From contig NZ_LR656167.1 of the NCBI RefSeq assembly GCF_902168435.1, positions 186,001 through 250,000 on the forward strand: a stretch of 64,000 nt of DNA, written 5' to 3'. The position numbers were made by a program, and so were the translations under genes. This stretch comes from Bacillus marasmi (GTDB taxonomy: Bacteria; Bacillota; Bacilli; Bacillales; Cytobacillaceae). The notes beneath the pieces were generated by a model. That model was given only the letters and a program-made list of their open reading frames with translations. It was not told the origin of the DNA and searched no databases. This document shows positions 8,404 through 18,275 of this stretch, piece after piece. Each line of letters opens with the position of its first letter. Positions within the stretch are counted from its first letter, which is position 1.

Positions 8404-10998
8404 ATGGATTTAAACAAAATGACAGAGCGACTACAAACCGCACTGCTGTCAGCCCAAACTCTTGCTCGCGAAAATAATCACCAAGAAATAGATGATATAC
8501 ATTTATTTTTAAGCATTTTATCTACGGACGACAACCTAGTCTCTAGCGTACTTGAAAGAATAAATTGTTCACCACAAGCATTTCAACAAGAATTAGCAAA
8601 AGAGCTAGATAAAAAGCCGCGTGTAACCGGCACAGGTGCTTCAGAGGGGAATATTTACATTTCAGGAAAATTACAACGCATGATGACTGAAGCAGAAAAG
8701 GAAATGAAGCAATTTACAGATGAATACCTTTCGATCGAGCATGTTTTACTTGCGACGATGGATGCAAACGCAGAATCAGGAAAAATTTTAAAAAGGCTAA
8801 AAGTGTCAAAGGAACAGCTATTAACAGCAATAAAAGAAATTAGGGGGAATCAAAGGGTGACTTCACAAAATCCAGAAGCAACCTATGATGCGTTAAAAAA
8901 ATACGGCCGAGATTTGGTTGCAGAAGTGAAAACAGGAAAAATAGATCCAGTAATCGGTCGCGACAGCGAAATCCGTCATGTCATTAGAATTCTATCGCGA
9001 AAAACAAAAAACAATCCAGTCTTAATTGGTGAACCAGGCGTTGGTAAAACAGCCATTGTTGAGGGATTAGCGCAACGGATTGTTCGCAAGGATGTCCCAG
9101 AAGGGCTTAAGGATAAAACAATCTTTTCACTAGATATGAGCGCATTGATTGCTGGAGCAAAATTCCGAGGAGAGTTTGAGGAACGCTTAAAAGCAGTACT
9201 TAATGAAATCAAAAAAAGTGAAGGAAAAATCCTCTTATTCATTGATGAGCTTCACACGATTGTTGGTGCAGGGAAAACAGAGGGCGCAATGGATGCCGGT
9301 AATATGTTAAAACCAATGCTTGCTCGTGGAGAACTGCATTGTATTGGAGCCACCACTTTAGATGAGCATCGCAAATATATTGAAAAGGACCCGGCGCTTG
9401 AGCGTCGCTTCCAACAGGTGCTCGTCCAGGAACCAGATGTTGAAGATACGATTTCGATTTTACGGGGCTTAAAGGAACGCTTTGAAATCCATCATGGAGT
9501 CAATATTCATGACCGAGCCCTAGTAGCAGCTGCTACACTATCAGATCGCTATATCACCGATCGCTTCCTTCCAGATAAAGCGATTGACCTCGTTGATGAA
9601 GCATGTGCGATGATAAGAACAGAAATCGATTCCATGCCAACGGAAATTGATGAAGTGGTGCGTCGCGTGATGCAGTTAGAAATTGAGGAGGCAGCTTTAC
9701 AAAAGGAGACTGACCCACAAAGCCAACAGCGCTTGGAAGTTCTCAAAAAAGAGCTAGCCGAATTAAAGGATAAAGCGAACAGCATGAAGGCACGCTGGCA
9801 AAATGAAAAGGAAGGCATTCAAAAGGTCAGTGAACAGCGGGCGTTGCTTGAAAAATTACGCCGAGAGCTTGAGGATGCTGAGAACAATTACGATTTAAAC
9901 AAAGCCTCTGAGCTTCGTTACGGAAAAATCCCACAAGCTGAGAAGGACTTAAAGCAGTTAGAAGAGGTGGTTACCCAGCATCAGGAAACGAAATTGTTGC
10001 GCGAAGAGGTGACGGAAGAAGAAATTGCTTCAATTGTTGCACGCTGGACCGGAATTCCAGTAACGAAGCTCGTTGAAGGCGAGCGTGAAAAGCTGTTAAG
10101 ACTTGAGAGCATTCTTCATGAGCGAGTCATCGGTCAAGATGAGGCAATTGAGTTGGTTTCTAATGCAGTGCTAAGAGCACGGGCTGGAATCAAGGACCCA
10201 AATCGACCTATCGGTTCGTTTATTTTCCTTGGACCAACAGGGGTCGGAAAAACAGAGTTGGCGAAAACACTTGCTCAAGCTTTGTTTGACAGCGAAGAAC
10301 AAATGATACGAATTGATATGTCCGAATATATGGAAAAGCATGCTGTTTCGAGATTGATTGGGGCACCTCCTGGGTATGTCGGCTATGAGGAAGGCGGCCA
10401 ATTAACAGAGGCAGTCAGACGTAAGCCGTATTCAGTTATTCTATTAGATGAAATTGAAAAAGCTCATCCAGAGGTATTTAATATCTTATTACAAATGCTT
10501 GATGATGGGCGGATTACGGACTCTCATGGTCGCACTGTTGATTTCAAAAACACGGTCATTATTATGACGAGTAATTTAGGTTCGCATTTATTAATTGAAG
10601 ATGCGATTGCAAATGGAGATATTTCTGAAGCTACTAGAAAAAAGGTAATGGGAACACTAAGAAATCATTTCCGACCGGAATTCTTGAATCGTGTCGATGA
10701 GTTATTGTTATTTAAACCGCTAGGACTTAATGAAATTAAGGGAATCGTTGTTAAATTGGTGGCTGAATTGCAAGCGCGATTGGAAGACCAGCAAATTCGC
10801 ATCAAAATGACTGAAGAGGCGAAGGAATTCATTGCAGAAAATGGTTTTGATCCCGTATACGGGGCGCGCCCACTTAAACGATATATTCAGCGAGAATTGG
10901 AAACCAAGCTTGCTAAACTGATTATTGCCGGAAAAATAACCGGTGAAGATGAAGTAAACATCATCGTAAAGGACAGTTCATTAGCTATTGAAATCTAA
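8404..10998 (+). CDS. clpB: ATP-dependent disaggregase ClpB
   Basis: Hsp100 AAA+ machine that pulls proteins out of aggregates together with DnaK. The 864 residues contain the N-domain (about 1-150), AAA-1 with Walker A GEPGVGKT (209-216) and the pore region, the long coiled-coil M-domain (about 400-530, rich in E/K/L/Q) that separates ClpB from ClpA/ClpC, and AAA-2 with GPTGVGKT near 610. No ClpP-binding IGF/IGL-type loop is obvious. B. subtilis lacks clpB, so its position between yjzC and yjzD marks another Bacillaceae lineage. The upstream CtsR-type site suggests heat induction. A bidirectional terminator follows. Confidence 0.97.
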   Translation: MDLNKMTERLQTALLSAQTLARENNHQEIDDIHLFLSILSTDDNLVSSVLERINCSPQAFQQELAKELDKKPRVTGTGASEGNIYISGKLQRMMTEAEKEMKQFTDEYLSIEHVLLATMDANAESGKILKRLKVSKEQLLTAIKEIRGNQRVTSQNPEATYDALKKYGRDLVAEVKTGKIDPVIGRDSEIRHVIRILSRKTKNNPVLIGEPGVGKTAIVEGLAQRIVRKDVPEGLKDKTIFSLDMSALIAGAKFRGEFEERLKAVLNEIKKSEGKILLFIDELHTIVGAGKTEGAMDAGNMLKPMLARGELHCIGATTLDEHRKYIEKDPALERRFQQVLVQEPDVEDTISILRGLKERFEIHHGVNIHDRALVAAATLSDRYITDRFLPDKAIDLVDEACAMIRTEIDSMPTEIDEVVRRVMQLEIEEAALQKETDPQSQQRLEVLKKELAELKDKANSMKARWQNEKEGIQKVSEQRALLEKLRRELEDAENNYDLNKASELRYGKIPQAEKDLKQLEEVVTQHQETKLLREEVTEEEIASIVARWTGIPVTKLVEGEREKLLRLESILHERVIGQDEAIELVSNAVLRARAGIKDPNRPIGSFIFLGPTGVGKTELAKTLAQALFDSEEQMIRIDMSEYMEKHAVSRLIGAPPGYVGYEEGGQLTEAVRRKPYSVILLDEIEKAHPEVFNILLQMLDDGRITDSHGRTVDFKNTVIIMTSNLGSHLLIEDAIANGDISEATRKKVMGTLRNHFRPEFLNRVDELLLFKPLGLNEIKGIVVKLVAELQARLEDQQIRIKMTEEAKEFIAENGFDPVYGARPLKRYIQRELETKLAKLIIAGKITGEDEVNIIVKDSSLAIEI

Positions 10999-11002
10999 AC
11001 AT

Positions 11003-11036
11003 AAAAAAAGCTGGCTCGATTGAGTCAGCTTTTTTT
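11003..11036. terminator. Bidirectional terminator between clpB and yjzD
   Basis: AAAAAAAGCTGGCTC and GAGTCAGCTTTTTTT pair around a four-base loop with one mismatch. A-run and T-run flanks let it serve the converging clpB (+) and yjzD (-) genes. Confidence 0.9.
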
Positions 11037-11046
11037 AGCGCTAAAA

Positions 11047-11229
11047 TTAGTGCTTTTCCACTGGGTCATTAGGAATGATCGCTGGAATCACGTAAAGTAA
11101 CACGGTAACTGGAATGGCAATAATAAGACCAGTCATCGCATCAAATTCAGTTCCAATCATAGAGCTACCTACATAAACAACCATTTCAATCAGGATTAAT
11201 GTCCAGAATAAAGTCCAAAAATATTTCAT
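11047..11229 (-). CDS. yjzD: YjzD-like small membrane protein (DUF2929 type)
   Basis: A 60-residue protein with two hydrophobic helices (about 4-22 and 31-52) and the polar end PNDPVEKH. Size, the two-helix layout and the PN(D/E)P ending fit YjzD, which follows yjzC in B. subtilis. Here clpB lies between them. On the minus strand a GAGGTGATTTTCG ribosome region precedes the ATG. Function is unknown; it is probably a cytoplasmic-membrane protein. Its mRNA ends at the hairpin shared with clpB. Confidence 0.85.
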   Translation of the reverse strand: MKYFWTLFWTLILIEMVVYVGSSMIGTEFDAMTGLIIAIPVTVLLYVIPAIIPNDPVEKH

Positions 11230-11412
11230 CGAAAATCACCTCTTACTTATGTATTCCTCACTTCATCTTAACATATCATCGGTAATATTTAAATAATTTT
11301 CGGACAAGTTCAGTTTCATCACCAATTCATCTTACATTTTAGGCAAATTCCTATTCAATTCTTGTGAAGCATCATACATTAATATGAATACACAAAAAAA
11401 GGGGTAAATTTA

Positions 11413-12156
11413 ATGGTAATGGAGAACCGGAACTTCCAATTGGATACCGAATGGAATATAGTTCACTATCCCTACAAGCCTAATGGTTTCGGTATCCTTA
11501 TTATTGGTGATGAAAGAAGCTTTGTAGAAAAGGATATGAATTTTTGGACGCAAAACGAAGGCAGACTCGGGTTAATTAATTATTTTAAAGAAAAAGGCTA
11601 TACGGCTTTTTACTCGAATTTATATGGAAGGAATTGGGGTTCGGATAAAGCGACAAAGCTAGCGAAGCAGCTTTACTATTATGTCATTAAAAGGGAAATC
11701 CTCAATGATAAAATTCATATATTTGCGGAAGGAATGGGGGCACTTGTTGCGCTTAAATTAATTTCTGAATTGAAGGGAAAAATCCGTTCGATTGTTTTTG
11801 TGAATCCGATTTATTCATTAAAAAGTCAACTCAATCATGAAAAGGAACATAAATTTTTCTATAAAAAACTAATTAGAGAAATTGCTGCTGCATATGAAAT
11901 TGAGCAAAAGGATGTTGAAAATATGGTCGACGAGATGGAGGAGAAAGATGTGCTTCCAGATCAGCTTCCCATGAAAATCATTCATATTTTAAATGGATCA
12001 CGTGCCTATAAGCAGTCTGCGATGACAAATTTACTGTTGGCAAAAATTAATCAAGATGGATCTATTGTATCCGTTAGCTATTTGCTTCCGGAAAAATTCA
12101 CCCAGTTAAAACGATACACTTGTGATTTCTATCAAAACTTTGAAAAGGAATTATAA
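11413..12156 (+). CDS. yjaU: YjaU-like alpha/beta-hydrolase-fold protein
   Basis: A 247-residue cytosolic protein that resembles a small alpha/beta hydrolase. The central segment HIFAEGMGALVALKL (about 98-112) has the nucleophile-elbow shape, but the small-x-nucleophile-x-small position reads AEGMGA, without Ser, Cys or Asp in the usual place. Catalysis is therefore doubtful. It lies where B. subtilis has yjaU, upstream of yjaV and med, and reads in the same direction as both. The start is an ATG 13 bases after AAAAAAGGGG. A role linked to the competence regulator Med is suggested only by position. Confidence 0.75.
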   Translation: MVMENRNFQLDTEWNIVHYPYKPNGFGILIIGDERSFVEKDMNFWTQNEGRLGLINYFKEKGYTAFYSNLYGRNWGSDKATKLAKQLYYYVIKREILNDKIHIFAEGMGALVALKLISELKGKIRSIVFVNPIYSLKSQLNHEKEHKFFYKKLIREIAAAYEIEQKDVENMVDEMEEKDVLPDQLPMKIIHILNGSRAYKQSAMTNLLLAKINQDGSIVSVSYLLPEKFTQLKRYTCDFYQNFEKEL

Positions 12157-12178
12157 TGAAATAAAGGTAAAAATCTCA

Positions 12179-12222
12179 CTCCCTGTGCATAGGATACTAA
12201 GAGGCTTAGCGCGCAGGGAGGG
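12179..12222 (+). promoter_or_regulatory. Hairpin covering the ribosome binding site of yjaV
   Basis: CTCCCTGTGC (12179-12188) pairs with GCGCAGGGAG (12211-12220) at 10 positions, one of them G-U, around a 22-base loop. The right arm overlaps the Shine-Dalgarno GGGAGGG (12216-12222) of the ATG at 12231. There is no T-run, so this looks like translational control or RNA protection rather than a terminator. Confidence 0.55.
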
Positions 12223-12230
12223 AATTGAAA

Positions 12231-13073
12231 ATGGACAAGGTTATGATTGTTGGTGGATATGAATTTTTAAGCTTTCATCTTAGCACACGATTTTTGGAAC
12301 TAGGGATGATTGTACACTCTATTGGTTTTGAAAATCGTTATGATATTTTTCAGGAGGAAAAACGTTTAAGTTTAGGAAGAAATTCGAATTTAATCGAAAT
12401 CCCGATTGCTGAGTGGATACAGTCAGGACTATCTTGCGAATCTGATACACTCGTAATTCTATCACTCTTTGATTTATTTTTAAAAAAGGATGAAGAAGGG
12501 ATGCTATCCCAGCTTGAAGTTGCTATTAGCGAATTAGAATTAACCAATGAATTTATCCCGGCTGAAGTCGTATTCCTGCTTCCGCTTCAGAATAGTGAAG
12601 CAGGGGTTAGGGATACGGTTGTTCAAATAGGTGAAAAACTCGTTAACCTTTTGAAGGAGAAGGACATTCCTTATCATGTAATATCCTTACCAACACTATA
12701 TGGACCGTGGCAGCCTATTGAGTTTGCATTTCAGCAGGTCCTTTATAATGATTTGAAAAATCGCGAAAATTTACAATTAAGCCCACAGGAATGGATTTAT
12801 GATGCTATTTTTATTGACGATGCTGTAAATGAAATCGTTGACTTTATTAATACTGGTAATTTACAATCCTGTACCTTAAAAAACAAAACAGATGGGCAGT
12901 GGATAAAATGTGCGGAAAAGTTGGGTATTAATTCCAATTTTTATGAAGATACCATTAGAAAAGACGCCACCAATACGAATCATCTATATAGAGAAATAGA
13001 GGGGAAAGTAAATTTTGAACAGGGTTTGATTATACAGCAACAGCATTTGCTTCGAGTCTTGTCTAGTGTGTAA
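12231..13073 (+). CDS. yjaV: YjaV-like NAD(P)-binding (SDR/epimerase-fold) protein
   Basis: A 280-residue protein with an N-terminal Rossmann-like strand (KVMIVGGYEFLSFHL) and a later PTLYGPWQP motif (about 156-164) recalling extended SDR/epimerases, where a conserved PxxYGP follows the active-site region. The usual YxxxK catalytic pair is not evident, so it may be a non-enzymatic relative. I start at ATG 12231; the TTG at 12225 is too near the GGGAGGG ribosome site. That site sits in a hairpin. By order it is YjaV of B. subtilis, next to med. Function unknown. Confidence 0.7.
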   Translation: MDKVMIVGGYEFLSFHLSTRFLELGMIVHSIGFENRYDIFQEEKRLSLGRNSNLIEIPIAEWIQSGLSCESDTLVILSLFDLFLKKDEEGMLSQLEVAISELELTNEFIPAEVVFLLPLQNSEAGVRDTVVQIGEKLVNLLKEKDIPYHVISLPTLYGPWQPIEFAFQQVLYNDLKNRENLQLSPQEWIYDAIFIDDAVNEIVDFINTGNLQSCTLKNKTDGQWIKCAEKLGINSNFYEDTIRKDATNTNHLYREIEGKVNFEQGLIIQQQHLLRVLSSV

Positions 13074-13199
13074 TGTTACTGTAATACAATAATTCTTTTC
13101 AATAGGTTTGGAGAAAGGTAGAATGTATACAAGAGATACCTAACGGCGTATTGTTTTTATTTATGTTATTTGGTAGCACTAAAGGAGTTGCAATTTATT

Positions 13200-14150
13200 T
13201 TGAAGCGTTTCGGAGTTTTTCTATTAATTCTGGCGTTGCTGGCTGGGTGTGGCCACCAAGTAGGAAACGGGAAGTTATCGAAAGTTGGATTGCTAGTTCC
13301 GGAAACAGTCAACGACCAAGTGTGGGGCACAAAGGGGTATAACGGCATGTTGAAGATTCAGTCAGAACTTGGTGCCGAGGTTTACTATAAAGAAGGAATG
13401 GATTCTTCTAAAGTGATAGAAGAAGCTATCGAGGAATTCTCTCAAAAGGGAATTAGTTTGATTTTTGGGCATGGGAATGAATATGCCGAATATTTTAATG
13501 ACTTGGCTGACCAATATCCTGACATTCATTTTGTCAGCTTTAATGGGAATGCCAAACAAAAAAATACAACTAGTATTAATTTCAATGGCTATGCAATGGG
13601 CTTTTTTGGTGGAATGGTGGCTGCTCACATGTCAAAGACAAATTCTCTAGGTGTAATTGCGGCATACGAATGGCAGCCTGAGGTGGAAGGTTTCTATGAC
13701 GGTGCTCTTTATGAAAATAAGCAAGTTAATGTGAGCATTCAATATGTAGGTAATTGGGATGATCAGAAAAAGGCGCTAGATGAGTTGGATTTCATGCTCG
13801 AAAATAACATTGATGTCGTATATCCTGCTGGGGACGGCTTTAATGTTCCAGTAATTGAAAAGGTAAAAGAAAACAGTAAATTTGCAATTGGATATGTCTC
13901 TGATCAATCCGATCTTGGTGAGTCAACTGTATTAACTAGTACGGTACAAAATGTTGAGCATCTTTATGAATTGGTAGCTGAGCAGTATGTATCAGGGGAA
14001 TTAAAGTCTGGAAATCAGTATTATGATTTTCAAGATGATGTGATTATGATGGGCGAGTTTAGTCCGCTGATAGATAAGAGCTTTGTGGCTAAGCTTAATG
14101 TGTTGATTGATGAATATATGAGAACTGGAAAACTTCCGAACGAAAAATAA
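13200..14150 (+). CDS. med: Med-type lipoprotein (BMP/PnrA family), activator of comK expression
   Basis: A lipoprotein of 316 residues with a basic start, hydrophobic core and lipobox LAGC (Cys17), followed by a BMP/PnrA-like periplasmic-binding fold. Family-typical segments are VGLLVPETVNDQVWG, GHGNEYAEYF, FNGYAMGFFGGM and VGYVSDQSDLGES-like sequence. In B. subtilis Med positively affects comK transcription. I chose TTG 13200 because it begins the signal peptide and stands 12 bases after AAAGGAG; the TTG at 13170 lacks a ribosome site. No comZ is seen between med and its terminator, unlike B. subtilis. A nucleoside- or other solute-binding role is also possible. Confidence 0.85.
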   Translation: MKRFGVFLLILALLAGCGHQVGNGKLSKVGLLVPETVNDQVWGTKGYNGMLKIQSELGAEVYYKEGMDSSKVIEEAIEEFSQKGISLIFGHGNEYAEYFNDLADQYPDIHFVSFNGNAKQKNTTSINFNGYAMGFFGGMVAAHMSKTNSLGVIAAYEWQPEVEGFYDGALYENKQVNVSIQYVGNWDDQKKALDELDFMLENNIDVVYPAGDGFNVPVIEKVKENSKFAIGYVSDQSDLGESTVLTSTVQNVEHLYELVAEQYVSGELKSGNQYYDFQDDVIMMGEFSPLIDKSFVAKLNVLIDEYMRTGKLPNEK

Positions 14151-14154
14151 TAAG

Positions 14155-14188
14155 AAATCCATCAGTGAGCTGTTCTGATGGATTTGTT
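14155..14188 (+). terminator. Terminator after med
   Basis: AAATCCATCAG and CTGATGGATTT form an 11-base stem; the T-tail is short (TTTG). It starts 4 bp after the stop and leaves no room for comZ. Confidence 0.75.
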
Positions 14189-14207
14189 TATGATGTGCTT
14201 GGTATGC

Positions 14208-14540
14208 TTATTTCTTTTTTAAAAACTTCGCAATGATTGGGTTTAGCTCATTGTATAGTGGTTTAAATTGTTCGGCTGTTTTCATGAGCATATCGATGTT
14301 TTCATTAAGGAGATCCATGTCAATATTGTTTAAATATTTTTCGATAGAAGCTGGATTTAGGATATTAAAGGACATGTCTTGATTCTTTTGTGTCCTTTGT
14401 CGTTGTCGTTGGCCCCTTTGTTCCTGATTCTGTTGAGGTTTTTGGTCAAATTGCTTTTGTGCTGCTTTATTGCCAAATAAAAAATGTCTAAAGGGGTCAC
14501 TCTGTTTTCGTTGATCTCTCTCAAAAGGATTTTGATACAT
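14208..14540 (-). CDS. Hypothetical Q/R-rich protein, probably sporulation-expressed
   Basis: I do not recognise the family with certainty. The 110 residues fall into a low-complexity N-terminal half rich in Gln, Arg, Asn and Phe (about 1-55) and a C-terminal helical half (NPASIEKYLNNIDMDLLNEN and onward) ending FLKKK. This layout resembles small Bacillus coat-associated proteins such as YppG. An AGAAGGAGGTAAT ribosome site supports the ATG. Upstream is a good sigma-K/sigma-E-like promoter, so mother-cell expression is likely (inference). B. subtilis has yjzB near this place, but I cannot equate them. Confidence 0.75.
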   Translation of the reverse strand: MYQNPFERDQRKQSDPFRHFLFGNKAAQKQFDQKPQQNQEQRGQRQRQRTQKNQDMSFNILNPASIEKYLNNIDMDLLNENIDMLMKTAEQFKPLYNELNPIIAKFLKKK

Positions 14541-14578
14541 ATTACATTACCTCCTTCTATATTAGTGGCATTATTCAA

Positions 14579-14606
14579 TATAATATGTCCGATTGATTTT
14601 TTGGTA
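14579..14606 (-). promoter_or_regulatory. Sigma-K/E-like promoter
   Basis: On the minus strand CATATTATA (14579-14587) fits CATANNNTA, and an AC lies 16 bases upstream in TACC, fitting the sigma-K layout AC-N16/17-CATANNNTA. An ATA 17 bases upstream also allows sigma-E. It drives the Q/R-rich gene at 14208-14540. Confidence 0.6.
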
Positions 14607-14680
14607 TGGTCATTTGCCATTAGATGACATGTTCCTAAGCTGTGTCAGTTTAAAAAAAAGTTGCCAATGAAGATTCTTTT

Positions 14681-14709
14681 TTGATAAAATTAGTACCAAG
14701 TCATAATAT
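14681..14709 (+). promoter_or_regulatory. fabH promoter overlapped by a FapR-type box
   Basis: TTGATA (14681-14686), a 17-bp spacer and TAATAT (14704-14709) form a sigma-A promoter. The 17-mer TTAGTACCAAGTCATAA (14690-14706) lies in the spacer and -10 and has the TTAGTAC half-site and length of a FapR operator. FapR represses fab genes until malonyl-CoA rises. Confidence 0.75.
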
Positions 14710-14770
14710 TTGATAATAAAATATACTATTAACTATCATGATATATATTGAAAGAAAAGGGGTTGTTTCC

Positions 14771-15703
14771 ATGAACGCTGGGATAAAAGGAATAGGCCGC
14801 TATTTGCCTGAACGAATTGTCACTAACCACGAACTGGAACAAAGAATGGACACAACAGACGAATGGATTCGGACAAGAACAGGCATAGAAGAACGCAGAA
14901 TTGCTGATGATTCAATGAATACGTCTGATTTAGCCTATGAAGCAGCAAAAAATGCGATTGATAATGCTGGTATTGCACCCGAGGAAATTGATTTAATTCT
15001 TGTTGCGACTGTTACGCCTGATCAGCCATTTCCAACTGTATCATGCATACTTCAAGATCGTTTAGGAGCAAAAAAAGCAGCAGCAATGGATATCAGTGCT
15101 GCATGCGCGGGTTTTATGTATGGAATGGTAACAGCAAAGCAATTTATTGAAAGTGGAACTTACAAGCATATATTAGTAGTTGGTGTAGAAAAGCTTTCTA
15201 AAATTACTGATTGGAATGACCGCAATACTGCTGTCTTATTCGGCGATGGTGCTGGAGCCGTAGTAATGGGACCTGTATCAGAAGGAAGAGGCATTCTGGC
15301 ATTTGAACTTGGCTCAGATGGGTCTGGTGGAAAGCATCTCTACCAGGAAGAATACATTGTAATGAATGGACGTGAAGTTTTCAAATTTGCAGTTCGACAA
15401 ATGGGAGAAAGTGCTGTTAATGTCATTGAAAAAGCAGGTCTTTCTAAGTCAGATGTTGATATGTTAATACCACATCAAGCAAATATACGGATAATGGAAG
15501 CTTCCAGACAACGTTTGGAGTTGCCAGAAGAAAAAATGTCGAAAACTGTGAATAAATACGGGAATACCTCAGCAGCGTCCATTCCAATTTCGATTGTAGA
15601 AGAGTTGGAAGCAGGAAAGATTAAAGAAGATGATGTAATCGTAATGGTCGGCTTTGGTGGAGGCTTAACCTGGGGCGCAATTGCAATGCGTTGGGGTAAA
15701 TAA
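14771..15703 (+). CDS. fabH: 3-oxoacyl-ACP synthase III, FabH
   Basis: Starts fatty-acid synthesis by condensing a short acyl-CoA primer with malonyl-ACP; Bacillus enzymes favour branched primers. The 310 residues show the thiolase fold with catalytic Cys112 (DISAACAGF), His in IPHQANIRI (near 237) and Asn in KYGNTSAAS (near 267), the C-H-N triad of KAS III. ATG 14771 follows AAAGGGG at a normal distance; the ATG at 14738 would add eleven poorly conserved residues and has no ribosome site. It forms a two-gene unit with fabF and has its own FapR-type promoter. Confidence 0.95.
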   Translation: MNAGIKGIGRYLPERIVTNHELEQRMDTTDEWIRTRTGIEERRIADDSMNTSDLAYEAAKNAIDNAGIAPEEIDLILVATVTPDQPFPTVSCILQDRLGAKKAAAMDISAACAGFMYGMVTAKQFIESGTYKHILVVGVEKLSKITDWNDRNTAVLFGDGAGAVVMGPVSEGRGILAFELGSDGSGGKHLYQEEYIVMNGREVFKFAVRQMGESAVNVIEKAGLSKSDVDMLIPHQANIRIMEASRQRLELPEEKMSKTVNKYGNTSAASIPISIVEELEAGKIKEDDVIVMVGFGGGLTWGAIAMRWGK

Positions 15704-15758
15704 GATATTAAATGTCGCAATCATCTTACTTTTTACTTAGAAAAGGAGTGCAACAGTA

Positions 15759-16997
15759 ATGGAAAAAAGAAGGGTTGTCGTAACAGGTGTCGGTGCGGTT
15801 ACACCACTTGGAAATGACGTAGAAACAACTTGGAAAAACCTCATCGCTGGCGTATCGGGTGTTGGACCGTTAACTAGACTAAATGCGGACGAATACCCGG
15901 CGAAGGTTGCAGCTGAATTAAAGGACTTTAATATTGAAGCATATATTGAAAAAAAAGATGCTAGAAAAATGGACCGTTTTACACATTATGCGATTGCTGC
16001 AGCAACAATGGCTGTTAAGGACTCAGGGCTTGAAATTACAGATGAAAACGCACCTCGCGTAGGTGTCTGGATTGGTTCTGGAATCGGCGGAATGGAAACA
16101 TTCGAAAATCAGTTTGAAACCTTCATGAATCGTGGCTACAAGCGGGTAAGCCCATTCTTCGTGCCGATGATTATTCCAGACATGGCAGCGGGTCAAGTAT
16201 CAATCATGCTTGGTGCTAAAGGTATTAACTCTTGTACCGTTACAGCCTGTGCTACAGGAACGAACTCAATAGGAGATGCATTCAAGGTCATCCAACGTGG
16301 TGATGCAGATGTAATGGTTTCAGGTGGAGCAGAAGCACCTATCACGAAAATGTCTGTGGCTGGTTTCTGTGCTAACACCGCTCTTACAACAAATCCTGAT
16401 CCACAAACTGCCAGCCGCCCATTCGATGCTAATCGTGACGGATTCGTTATCGGTGAAGGTGCAGGTATCGTAATTTTAGAAGAGCTTGAACATGCATTAG
16501 CACGAGGTGCAAAAATCTACGCTGAAATCGTCGGCTATGGTGCAACAGGAGATGCGTACCATGTAACAGCTCCTGCTCCTGGTGGAGAAGGCGGTGCCCG
16601 CGCAATGAAACAAGCGCTAAACGACGGTGGTATTAAACCTGAAGAAGTTGAGTACATCAACGCTCATGGAACAAGCACTGGCTATAATGATAAATACGAA
16701 ACAGCAGCGATTAAAGAGGTTTTTGGAGAGCATGCATATAAATTGGCTGTAAGCTCAACAAAATCAATGACAGGCCACCTATTAGGTGCAGCTGGTGGAA
16801 TTGAAGCAATTTTCTCGGTGTTGGCGTTACAGGAAGGCATTATCCCGCCAACAATGAACCTGCAGACCCAAGACCCTGAATGTGATCTTGATTATGTACC
16901 AAATCAAGCTCGAAAACAGGAAATCAGCATTGCAATTAGTAACTCATTAGGGTTCGGAGGACACAACGCAACGATTGCATTTAGAAAGTATCAATAA
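15759..16997 (+). CDS. fabF: 3-oxoacyl-ACP synthase II, FabF
   Basis: Elongating condensing enzyme of the type II fatty-acid pathway. The 412 residues carry the C-H-H triad: Cys164 in VTACATGTN, His in NAHGTST (near 304) and His in [13 protein letters not shown] (near 341), plus the glycine-rich [11 protein letters not shown] close to the end. In Bacillus FabF also sets the temperature response of acyl chain length. An AAAAGGAG ribosome site precedes the ATG 55 bp after fabH, so the pair is probably co-transcribed under FapR. A strong terminator follows. Confidence 0.96.
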   Translation: MEKRRVVVTGVGAVTPLGNDVETTWKNLIAGVSGVGPLTRLNADEYPAKVAAELKDFNIEAYIEKKDARKMDRFTHYAIAAATMAVKDSGLEITDENAPRVGVWIGSGIGGMETFENQFETFMNRGYKRVSPFFVPMIIPDMAAGQVSIMLGAKGINSCTVTACATGTNSIGDAFKVIQRGDADVMVSGGAEAPITKMSVAGFCANTALTTNPDPQTASRPFDANRDGFVIGEGAGIVILEELEHALARGAKIYAEIVGYGATGDAYHVTAPAPGGEGGARAMKQALNDGGIKPEEVEYINAHGTSTGYNDKYETAAIKEVFGEHAYKLAVSSTKSMTGHLLGAAGGIEAIFSVLALQEGIIPPTMNLQTQDPECDLDYVPNQARKQEISIAISNSLGFGGHNATIAFRKYQ

Positions 16998-17009
16998 TAT
17001 AAATAAATT

Positions 17010-17050
17010 AACCGACTTGCGAATATTTTTGATTCGTTGGTCGGTTTTTT
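17010..17050 (+). terminator. Terminator after fabF
   Basis: AACCGAC (from 17010) pairs with GTCGGTT (17040-17046) and a T-run follows. Confidence 0.85.
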
Positions 17051-17125
17051 ATTTATGAATGAACTTGCACGTTTATTTTCGTTAATCATACACTCTGAAT
17101 ATTAAGTAATTCAGGAGGGTGTGGA

Positions 17126-17959
17126 ATGGGTGTAATCGATACAGATAAATGGTTAGACGAACAATTTAATCATCCAATTGAAGTTTGCAAAAAGCTTTTG
17201 TTTTCAGATAATCGTCATAAACAAGCTGATAAAAGAAGCAACAGTCTAAATCGCAAAGAAACACAAGCTCTTCGTAATTTTTACCGTTACCTACAAAATT
17301 TCGGTATGTATAGACCTACGAAGCTTACCTATACCACATTTGAAGAACTTAAAGAAAGAGAAGTATGGAGCACTGTTGAGGAGATGTTTGTGCATTATCA
17401 GCAAAGATGGCGTGGACCGGACATCCCTGTTTATATATTTCCATTTGCAGGTAACCAAGGACTGTTTACAAGGTCCACTAATGATAGGAAATCCGGAGTT
17501 TCGTTTCATGACAAGCTCTTCCTATTTTTAACCCCTAAGCTTTCAAAAAAGGACATCGAAGCTCTCTTTGTTCATGAGTATCATCATGTGTGCCGGTTGA
17601 ACAAAATTGAAAAAAGCATCAAAGACTACACACTTCTAGATTCAATCGTATTAGAGGGCTTGGCTGAAGTAGCAGTCGAAACGAACTGTGGTGCTGATTA
17701 TTTAGCTCCATGGTGTAAAAAATATTCTGATGAGCAAATTGGTGGTTTTTGGAAAAAATATTTATCTGATCACTTGAAAGTAAAAAAGGAAGAATCGCTC
17801 CATGACCAACTTTTGTTTGGAGAGCGAGGGTTTCCTTATATGGTTGGCTATGCAGTAGGATATAAAGTTGTGAAGACATTCTTAGATAAACAGCCTCTAA
17901 CGACACAGGAAACATTTACAATTCGTGCGGAGAAAATGTTGGAGGTAATGGGGGAGTAG
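17126..17959 (+). CDS. yjaZ: YjaZ-like putative zinc metalloprotease (DUF2268 type)
   Basis: A 277-residue protein with a zinc-peptidase core: HEYHH at 150-154 matches HExxH, and a downstream VLEGLAE segment (about 173-179) supplies the usual third-ligand Glu, an ExxxD/E gluzincin-like arrangement. Weak hydrophobicity and no signal peptide suggest a cytosolic protein. It follows fabF as yjaZ does in B. subtilis. DUF2268 members are predicted Zn-dependent proteases with unknown targets. The start ATG follows CAGGAGGGTG. The first 52-bp repeat array begins about 24 bp after its stop. Confidence 0.85.
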   Translation: MGVIDTDKWLDEQFNHPIEVCKKLLFSDNRHKQADKRSNSLNRKETQALRNFYRYLQNFGMYRPTKLTYTTFEELKEREVWSTVEEMFVHYQQRWRGPDIPVYIFPFAGNQGLFTRSTNDRKSGVSFHDKLFLFLTPKLSKKDIEALFVHEYHHVCRLNKIEKSIKDYTLLDSIVLEGLAEVAVETNCGADYLAPWCKKYSDEQIGGFWKKYLSDHLKVKKEESLHDQLLFGERGFPYMVGYAVGYKVVKTFLDKQPLTTQETFTIRAEKMLEVMGE

Positions 17960-17982
17960 TTCATGTTCATGAGGTTCGTGAG

Positions 17983-18145
17983 TTATGGAGGGACTCCATG
18001 AAACAACACAGTCAGTAAAAATGACAAAAGTGTATCATGGAGAGGCTCCATGAAACAGAACACATGAGGGAAAAGCCAAAAGTGTATCATGGGAAGTCCC
18101 CATGAAACAAAACACACGAGAAAAAGGCCAAAAGTGTGTCATGGC
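17983..18145 (+). repeat. 52-bp tandem hairpin repeats, about three copies
   Basis: The CCATG at the right foot of each hairpin ends at 18000, 18052 and 18104, an exact 52-bp step; CATGG also recurs at 18036, 18088 and 18140. Each unit has AAAGTGTNTCATGG, then a hairpin, then ATGAAACA. The stems are ATGGAG/CTCCAT, CATGGAG/CTCCATG and CATGGG/CCCATG. It begins about 24 nt after yjaZ. The rest of 18146-18275 shows no gene. Confidence 0.9.
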
Positions 18146-18275
18146 ACAATTCAAAACAAGCCTCAACAACGATTGAACCCACAGCAACCACATCCCCCCT
18201 CCAAAATCAATTCATATATTTTTCAACTAACATCATATAATTGTTAAAAAGGGACAAGTCCGGAGGAAAATCCTC

